A stretch of 64,000 nt of DNA from Christensenella timonensis (lineage in GTDB: Bacteria; Bacillota; Clostridia; Christensenellales; Christensenellaceae), in contig NZ_FLKP01000002.1 in the NCBI RefSeq assembly GCF_900087015.1, positions 992,001 through 1,056,000 on the forward strand, written 5' to 3'. Within the stretch, counting starts at the first letter, position 1; every line of letters starts with the position of its first letter. This document shows, piece by piece, positions 59,642-64,000 of this stretch. The position numbers were made by a program, and so were the translations under genes. The notes beneath the pieces are model-generated. The model did not search any database and was not told the DNA's origin. It worked only from the letters and a program-made list of their open reading frames with translations.

Positions 59642-60751
59642 TCATTCCCAAGTATTAAGAAAATTTTTGAGCTCTTCCGTGTCGGGGCTTTTGGCGTTGC
59701 GGACATAATAGCCGGACGCGCCTACGCCGCACAGAAGGCATTGCTGATACGGATAACCGTTCATCCATCCAAGCACAAAGCCTGAATTGAAGGTATCTCC
59801 CGCACCCGTCGTGAGCACGGGATGCTCACAGTACGGCCCGGCAACCTCGTAGTAGGCGCCTCCTGCATAACAGCAGGCACGGTCTACGGGATGGATGACA
59901 AGGCAATCGATCCTGATGTCCTTTACTAAACTTTCGCATAACTCCTTGAGCGGATAAGCCTGATAGTCGCTGATCTGCCCGCCGTATAATTCCGCGATCT
60001 CGCATGCTTCCTTTTTATTGAGGCCGAGCGTAACAGGGAAACCGGCTTTTGAAAAAGCATTGATCAGCTCTATGGCTTCCTTGATGTCCTGCGCGCTGCG
60101 TTTTTCCGGATCCGCAAGGTCAAAGAACAAACGCTTATCCTGCGGGCGGCTTTTCATCCGCGGCAGCACATCGGCGAGAAAACTCCGCCAGATATCGCTC
60201 ATGTGGGGAAGCATGGTCCAGTTCTCCATACCGATGAGGTCGCTTTCGTCCACAATTTTTACAAATGCGTCGAGGCCCACCTTCTCCATGATCCGTTCCC
60301 AGGTGACATTTTTAAAATGCTCGATCTTGGAAACGATGATCTTGCCGTCATGGAATTCGTAGGCGTCCGTATGTCCGGGCTCTGTAAGACCGATCATCAC
60401 GGAGCCTGCCGCCAGTTCGTCAAAAACGGGATCGTGCCCGTTTTCGCCCACACAGCCAATATAGGTAAGGGAGATGTTATGCTTTTTCAGGGCGTTGGCA
60501 AAAATGGGGCCGTTGCCGCCGAGCTTTTTCTGGACAGCGACGATTTCTACATTGGTAGAAAGGCCGCAGCCATTTTTCAAACGCTCGGAGTAGGAGAGGA
60601 TCGTATCGATCCGGGAAAAGTTTTCAGGATCGATACGCTTATCCACCACATGCACGATCTCGTCTACGAAACCGTCAAACCCGATGAGTGCCTTGAGCGG
60701 CGCAACGCCGCCCGCCAGTTTTTGTGAGAGTTCTTTCTTCGCTTCGTTCAT
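59642..60751 (-). CDS. PfkB-family carbohydrate kinase (island B)
   Basis: This 369-residue ribokinase-fold kinase begins with ALIGFDGFVDEIVHVVD, a start seen in a subgroup of PfkB kinases with unknown sugars. KKLGGNGPIFANALKKH binds substrate in the family, and the catalytic base is Asp319 in TTGAGDTFNSGF. It is not closely related to the RfaE-like kinase of island A, although it occupies the same place in the gene set. It lies 9 bases after the isomerase gene and 22 before the dehydrogenase gene. Confidence 0.9.
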   Translation of the reverse strand: MNEAKKELSQKLAGGVAPLKALIGFDGFVDEIVHVVDKRIDPENFSRIDTILSYSERLKNGCGLSTNVEIVAVQKKLGGNGPIFANALKKHNISLTYIGCVGENGHDPVFDELAAGSVMIGLTEPGHTDAYEFHDGKIIVSKIEHFKNVTWERIMEKVGLDAFVKIVDESDLIGMENWTMLPHMSDIWRSFLADVLPRMKSRPQDKRLFFDLADPEKRSAQDIKEAIELINAFSKAGFPVTLGLNKKEACEIAELYGGQISDYQAYPLKELCESLVKDIRIDCLVIHPVDRACCYAGGAYYEVAGPYCEHPVLTTGAGDTFNSGFVLGWMNGYPYQQCLLCGVGASGYYVRNAKSPDTEELKNFLNTWE

Positions 60752-60760
60752 TCCCGGCTC

Positions 60761-61672
60761 CTAGATAAAATTCCGCATATATCTCTGGGAAAGCTCGATA
60801 GAATGAAGCTTGTCCTCAAGCGTATCTTCAAACGCACGGTCTTCCACTTCGATCACAGCGGGGCCTTTGTAGTGGATATCGTAGAGCGCGGAAATGGTCT
60901 TGCCCCAGTCGATATCGCCTAAGCCCGGCAGTTTGGGCGCATGATATTCAAGAGGCGTTGCCATCATGCCGACTTTGTTGTAACGGTCCCTATAGAATTT
61001 TACGTCCTTGATGTGGAAATGGAACATCTTGTCCGCAAAATCGTAAATAGGCTGGATGTAGTCCATCTGCGGCCATACCAAATGGGACGGGTCATAGTTG
61101 AGCCCGAAATATTTACTGTCGATGATGGAGAACATATCCGTCCAGATAGCGGGGGTGGAGGCTAAGTTTTTGCCGCCCGGCCATTCGTCCATGGAATAGA
61201 ACATCGCGCAGTTCTCAATGCCGACCTTGACGTCATTGTCCTCTGCGAATTTGATGATGTCGGGCCAGATCTCTTTAAAAGCTTTCATGTTTTCGGAGAT
61301 CGGCAACGACGGGTCTTTGCCGATGAAGGTATTCATATTGTGAAGGCCCAAGATCCGTGCGCCTTCGATACATTTTTTGATATGGTCGACGGATGTTTTG
61401 CGTACGGCCGGATCGGGATCGAGCGGGTTGGGGTAATAACCGATGGCGGAAATCTCCACATTTTTTTCTTTCAGGTAATTATTGATGTATTCGGCTTTTG
61501 CTTGGTCGAGGGAAGCGACGTCGATGTGCGTCACACCTGCGTAACGGCGTTCCGCCTTACCGACAGGCCAGGCAGCCACTTCCACACACTCCATGCCGAT
61601 CTTGCTTGCATAGTCGATCAGCTGCTCAAAAGAGTATTCCGGTAAAATAGCACTTACAAATCCAAGTTTCAT
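60761..61672 (-). CDS. Sugar isomerase/epimerase, TIM barrel (island B)
   Basis: This 303-residue TIM-barrel enzyme is paralogous to the one at 39906. Metal ligands are expected at Glu of GIENCAM, Asp of YDPSHL, His of FHIKDVKF and Glu of VIEVEDRAF. The start at 61672 (MKLGFVSAIL) has a perfect AGGAGG site; the frame stays open far upstream only because the repeat array there has no stops in this frame. It is the first gene of a three-gene operon transcribed from a promoter embedded in the 9-bp repeat array. Confidence 0.9.
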   Translation of the reverse strand: MKLGFVSAILPEYSFEQLIDYASKIGMECVEVAAWPVGKAERRYAGVTHIDVASLDQAKAEYINNYLKEKNVEISAIGYYPNPLDPDPAVRKTSVDHIKKCIEGARILGLHNMNTFIGKDPSLPISENMKAFKEIWPDIIKFAEDNDVKVGIENCAMFYSMDEWPGGKNLASTPAIWTDMFSIIDSKYFGLNYDPSHLVWPQMDYIQPIYDFADKMFHFHIKDVKFYRDRYNKVGMMATPLEYHAPKLPGLGDIDWGKTISALYDIHYKGPAVIEVEDRAFEDTLEDKLHSIELSQRYMRNFI

Positions 61673-61739
61673 GTTTAGATCCTCCTTTAAAATATGTATT
61701 TGTTTCAAGGTTTTGCGATATCCCAGTGGCGCATGCCGC

Positions 61740-61775
61740 TTTGTATGATTTATATGATTTGTATTATTTGTATCA
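61740..61775 (-). repeat. 9-bp tandem repeat array 1 (four units, consensus TTTGTATNA)
   Basis: Four adjacent 9-bp units read TTTGTATGA, TTTATATGA, TTTGTATTA and TTTGTATCA on the plus strand, with a degenerate fifth (61776-61784). On the transcribed minus strand the unit is TNATACAAA. The array begins at the -10 box of the isomerase operon and continues into its 5' leader. Confidence 0.85.
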
Positions 61776-61800
61776 TAATAAATGTTTGGCATAATTGCAA
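61772..61800 (-). promoter_or_regulatory. Promoter of the island B minus-strand operon
   Basis: TTGCAA (61800-61795) and TATGAT (61777-61772) are separated by 17 bases on the minus strand. The -10 lies at the edge of repeat array 1, and transcription should start near 61765, about 93 bases before the ATG. Confidence 0.65.
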
Positions 61801-61924
61801 TAGTTTTTTGCAAAAACCTGAAATATTCATTTCTTTTTATTATATATGAAACAAGCGAAAAAACAAACATGGGGAAGGTGAAAAATGCGGGTAAATGAAT
61901 TCTAAAAAAAGGGAAAAATTTTGC

Positions 61925-61953
61925 TTGCATTTCAAAAGGATGGGTGATACAAT
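61925..61953 (+). promoter_or_regulatory. Promoter of the island B plus-strand operon
   Basis: TTGCAT (61925-61930) and TACAAT (61948-61953) have a 17-base spacer. The -10 overlaps the first unit of repeat array 2. Start of transcription near 61960 gives a leader of about 210 bases before deoC. Confidence 0.65.
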
Positions 61954-62016
61954 ACAAACAAATAGAACAAATAATACAAATGATACAAATAAGACATAAA
62001 TTACAAATATTACAAA
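61945..62016 (+). repeat. 9-bp tandem repeat array 2 (eight units, consensus TNATACAAA)
   Basis: Eight adjacent 9-bp units can be read: TGATACAAT, ACAAACAAA, TAGAACAAA, TAATACAAA, TGATACAAA, TAAGACATA, AATTACAAA and TATTACAAA. The unit is the reverse complement of the array 1 unit, so both arrays have the same orientation relative to their own transcript. Most of the array lies in the expected 5' leader of the deoC transcript. Confidence 0.85.
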
Positions 62017-62084
62017 CAACGAAATATCTTTGCAATAACCATCAAGGGCAAGCGCAGAAAGCTGTGCAGAAGCGGCATGGCAGG

Positions 62085-62100
62085 GCGGGACGATTCCCGC
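62085..62100 (+). promoter_or_regulatory. Hairpin in the deoC leader
   Basis: GCGGGA (62085-62090) and TCCCGC (62095-62100) form a perfect 6-bp stem with loop CGAT, 68 bases before the deoC ATG. It is not followed by a T-run. Just upstream, AAGCGGCATG (62070-62079) also occurs in the opposite leader. Confidence 0.5.
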
Positions 62101-62168
62101 GGCTGGATCAGGGCTCACTATAAGGATTCATATATTGATAAAAATTTATATTATCAGGAGGAAAGATC

Positions 62169-62900
62169 ATGAAACCTACGAAGAAAGCAAGCGAGATGTC
62201 GGTAAAGGAATTGGCTGCATACATTGACCAGTCTGTTTTGAAGCCGGAGTTTACACAGGACGATATCCGTAAGTATATCCAGGAAGGGATCGACTTTGGC
62301 TGCATCACAGTATGCATCAACCCGGCGTCCCTCGATATCGCAGCGGAGCTGACAAAGGGAACGGATACGAAGATCTGCGTGGTATGCGACTTCCCGTTCG
62401 GTCTTTCGACAACTGCTTCCAAAGTGATGCAGGCGGAAGAATATTGTAAGAGGGGCGACGTATTCGAGCTGGATATCGTTGCGAACTATGGATGGCTGCG
62501 CAGCGGCATGTACAAAGAAGTGGAAGAGGATATCAAGGCAGTCGTAGACGTATGCCATAAATACGGTACGGCAGTCAAGGTGATCATTGAAACAGATTCC
62601 CTGACGCTGGACGAGATCAAGGAAGGTACGAAAGCGGCCGTACGCGCTGGCGCAGACTTCATCAAGAGCTCGACGGGTTTCTATACGGGCGGCAAGAGCG
62701 AAGGCGCAACGGTGGAGGTTGTGCAGGCGATGATGGATGCCGGCGAAGGCAAGATCAAAGTCAAAGGTTCCGGCGGGATCCGCACGAGAGAACATTTCCT
62801 AAAGCTGATCGACATGGGCATCGACCGCATGGGCGTTGGCTATCGCTCCACACCGGATGTGCTTGGCGTAACGATCGAAGAAGTCAGGAAGCAGAAATAA
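62169..62900 (+). CDS. deoC: Deoxyribose-phosphate aldolase family protein (DeoC, island B)
   Basis: This 243-residue class I aldolase has the catalytic Asp in FELDIVANYG, the Schiff-base Lys in FIKSSTGF and the second Lys in IKVKGSGGIRT, all as in DeoC. Expected chemistry is retro-aldol cleavage of a 2-deoxypentose 5-phosphate or related sugar phosphate. ATG 62169 has AGGAGG 6 bases upstream. It is the first gene of the plus-strand island B transcript and precedes an OYE-type flavoprotein, as if the island A order had been split in two. A homologue is at 42914. The deoC symbol reflects the family, not a proven substrate. Confidence 0.9.
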   Translation: MKPTKKASEMSVKELAAYIDQSVLKPEFTQDDIRKYIQEGIDFGCITVCINPASLDIAAELTKGTDTKICVVCDFPFGLSTTASKVMQAEEYCKRGDVFELDIVANYGWLRSGMYKEVEEDIKAVVDVCHKYGTAVKVIIETDSLTLDEIKEGTKAAVRAGADFIKSSTGFYTGGKSEGATVEVVQAMMDAGEGKIKVKGSGGIRTREHFLKLIDMGIDRMGVGYRSTPDVLGVTIEEVRKQK

Positions 62901-62915
62901 CTTTTTCATAATTGC

Positions 62916-62950
62916 TATGCTGCATGCGCCTCCAAGGCGCATGCAGCATA
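62916..62950 (+). promoter_or_regulatory. Strong hairpin between deoC and the OYE gene
   Basis: A perfect 15-bp stem (62916-62930 with 62936-62950) has the loop TCCAA and arms containing GCTGCATGCGCC. AAAAACC rather than a T-run follows, so it may stabilise the deoC mRNA 3' end or partly terminate, letting the flavoprotein gene be read at a lower level. Confidence 0.6.
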
Positions 62951-63061
62951 AAAACCTCGAGGTTTGGCCCCGTCTAACCAACTTTCAGTAAATTATTTAA
63001 CGTTTTTTTAAGAAGTAAAATTTAATCACAGTCTCATTATTTTTAAACGGAGGTAAAAAAG

Positions 63062-64000
63062 ATGGCTTTTGAACACATTTTTCAACCGATCAAAATCAAG
63101 AACATGGTCGTACCGAACAGAACGGTGCATGTTCCGACGGATATTAGTTCGGCAGATCCGGATGGCGGCATCAATGACCGTGTAATCCGGTATCATGAAG
63201 AGATCGCAAAGGGCGGTACGGGCCTCATCATCGTGGGCGCTTCCACACCGAACAGGCACACGGGACGTCCGACGGTAACCTGTATTTCTGCTGACGAAGA
63301 TTATTATATCCCAGGTCTTCACATGCTTGCAAAAGCGATGCAGAAGCACGGCGCAAAATGTGCGGTACAGATCCAGCATCCGGGCCGCCAGGCGGCATAC
63401 CCGAGAAAAGGGCAGATTTCCTGCTCGGATATGGTATCCTACCTGCCGGGCAGCGCTGGCCACGAGGTCGTTTATGCAGGCGGACAGGCACACGGCAAGA
63501 TCGCCCGCGAGATGACGGTAGAGGAAGTATACGATCTGGCAGAACGCTTTGCAGAAGCTGCGTGGCGCGTAAAAGAAGCCGGCTTTGACTGCGTGGAGCT
63601 GCATGCTGCACACGGTTACATGATCGCACAGTTCATGAGCCCGGCCACAAACACAAGAAACGACCGCTTTGGCGGAAAATATGAAAACCGCATGCGTTTC
63701 ATCCTGGAGATCATCGACAGGATCAAACAAAAGTGTGGCGAAGACTTCCCGATTCTGGTAAGATATTCCGGTGAAGAATGGAAGCACGACGGCAGGAAGC
63801 TTGACGAATCCATCAAGATCGCAAAGACGCTGGAAGAAGCGGGCGTTGCGGCGCTTGATATCTCGGCCGGCATCTTCGACCTTGCAGAAACGGTTATGGA
63901 TCCGATGTATTATACGGAAGGCTGGAACACGTATTCCGCAGAAGCGATCAAAAAGGCTGTCAATATCCCGGTCATCACCAGCCACACACTGCGCAGCCCC
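63062..64000 (+). CDS. NADH:flavin oxidoreductase, OYE/2,4-dienoyl-CoA reductase-like, 3'-truncated (island B)
   Basis: The first 313 residues of a flavoprotein paralogous to that at 37801 are present; the gene continues beyond the window. The visible part is the FMN-binding OYE barrel. It shares with the island A enzyme the blocks PNR.VH.PTDISS, AKCAVQIQHPGRQA, ELHAAHGYMIAQFM, EEAGVAALDISAG and IPVITSHTLR. The Fe-S and FAD/NAD(P) domains would follow outside the window. ATG 63062 has a GGAGGT site. It lies 161 bases after deoC, with a strong hairpin in between. Confidence 0.92.
   Translation, partial: MAFEHIFQPIKIKNMVVPNRTVHVPTDISSADPDGGINDRVIRYHEEIAKGGTGLIIVGASTPNRHTGRPTVTCISADEDYYIPGLHMLAKAMQKHGAKCAVQIQHPGRQAAYPRKGQISCSDMVSYLPGSAGHEVVYAGGQAHGKIAREMTVEEVYDLAERFAEAAWRVKEAGFDCVELHAAHGYMIAQFMSPATNTRNDRFGGKYENRMRFILEIIDRIKQKCGEDFPILVRYSGEEWKHDGRKLDESIKIAKTLEEAGVAALDISAGIFDLAETVMDPMYYTEGWNTYSAEAIKKAVNIPVITSHTLRSP

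Larger units (their letters stand above)
61673..62168. other. Divergent control region of island B with repeat arrays
   Basis: These 496 bases carry no gene. From left to right they hold the minus-strand leader, repeat array 1 (61740-61775) with the minus-strand promoter (61800-61772), an AT-rich centre containing two TTGCAA words (61795-61800 and 61808-61813), the plus-strand promoter (61925-61953), repeat array 2 (61945-62016), a leader with a hairpin at 62085-62100, and an AGGAGG site at 62157. The layout is nearly mirror-symmetric. Confidence 0.7.

Noticed and set aside
61740-62016. CRISPR-like array
   Set aside because: Units are 9 bp and directly abutting, with no spacers, and no cas genes are present in the window.
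61673-62035. Apparent 120-residue N-terminal extension of the TIM-barrel gene on the minus strand
   Set aside because: The open frame runs through the 9-bp repeat array, whose length is a multiple of three and free of stops in this frame. The translated stretch is repetitive and hydrophobic, the AGGAGG site and the MKLG start match the paralogue at 39906, and a promoter lies inside the supposed coding region.
1-64000. Insertion sequences, prophage or integrative element boundaries
   Set aside because: No transposase, integrase, phage structural gene, tRNA-associated direct repeat or abrupt codon-use change was recognised anywhere in the window.

Overview
The window is a chromosomal segment of an anaerobic member of the Clostridia (Bacillota). 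The support is the linked yajC, six-cysteine SCIFF peptide and SCIFF maturase genes, which are characteristic of Clostridia, together with lipoprotein-type binding proteins, strong Shine-Dalgarno sites and a GC content of about one half by eye. Placement below class is not supported by what I can see. No rRNA, tRNA, insertion sequence, prophage or CRISPR array was recognised. The window starts inside one gene and ends inside another.

Left part (1-30.4 kb). A ribose-type ABC importer (binding protein, double ATPase, single permease) is followed by a VOC protein and a sugar isomerase/epimerase. A DeoR regulator with an orphan RbsA-like ATPase comes next, then yajC, scfA, scfB and a gamma carbonic anhydrase. 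A CdaR-type regulator precedes a long co-directional run that mixes acyl-CoA chemistry with a sugar-type importer: SDR reductase, acyl-CoA synthetase, two tandem metallo-beta-lactamase-fold hydrolases, a second importer with two different permeases, thiolase, 3-hydroxyacyl-CoA dehydrogenase, CoA-transferase and a methylmalonyl-CoA-epimerase-like VOC protein. It runs on into a Gld-like ABC system with a DUF4340 protein and a glycerate kinase. The acyl-CoA genes suggest that the imported compound is activated with CoA and cleaved to acetyl-CoA units, but the substrate is unknown.

Middle (30.5-37.3 kb). This part holds a PutP symporter, a MarR regulator with a MATE exporter and clear palindromic operators, a pirin, a nucleoside hydrolase, a small unknown protein and an RpiR regulator.

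Sugar island A (37.3-52.0 kb). Divergent from rpiR lies a 14-gene run: an Old Yellow Enzyme-type Fe-S flavoprotein, TIM-barrel isomerase, PfkB kinase, Gfo/Idh/MocA dehydrogenase, DeoC-like aldolase, a third importer with two permeases, HAD phosphatase, a deoxyhypusine-synthase-like protein of unknown function, an aldose epimerase and a GmhA-like SIS isomerase. A matched 15-bp operator lies just downstream of both divergent promoters.

Right part (52.1-64.0 kb). A second MATE/MarR pair is followed by the sulfur genes epsC, metA and cysK and by an orphan uroporphyrinogen-decarboxylase-family protein. Island B then repeats the five core enzyme families of island A (Gfo/Idh, PfkB, TIM-barrel isomerase, DeoC, OYE), arranged around a divergent promoter region. 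That region carries two oppositely oriented arrays of a 9-bp tandem repeat, each starting at the -10 box of its own promoter. The duplicated five-enzyme module and its repeat-bearing leaders are the most unusual content of the window.
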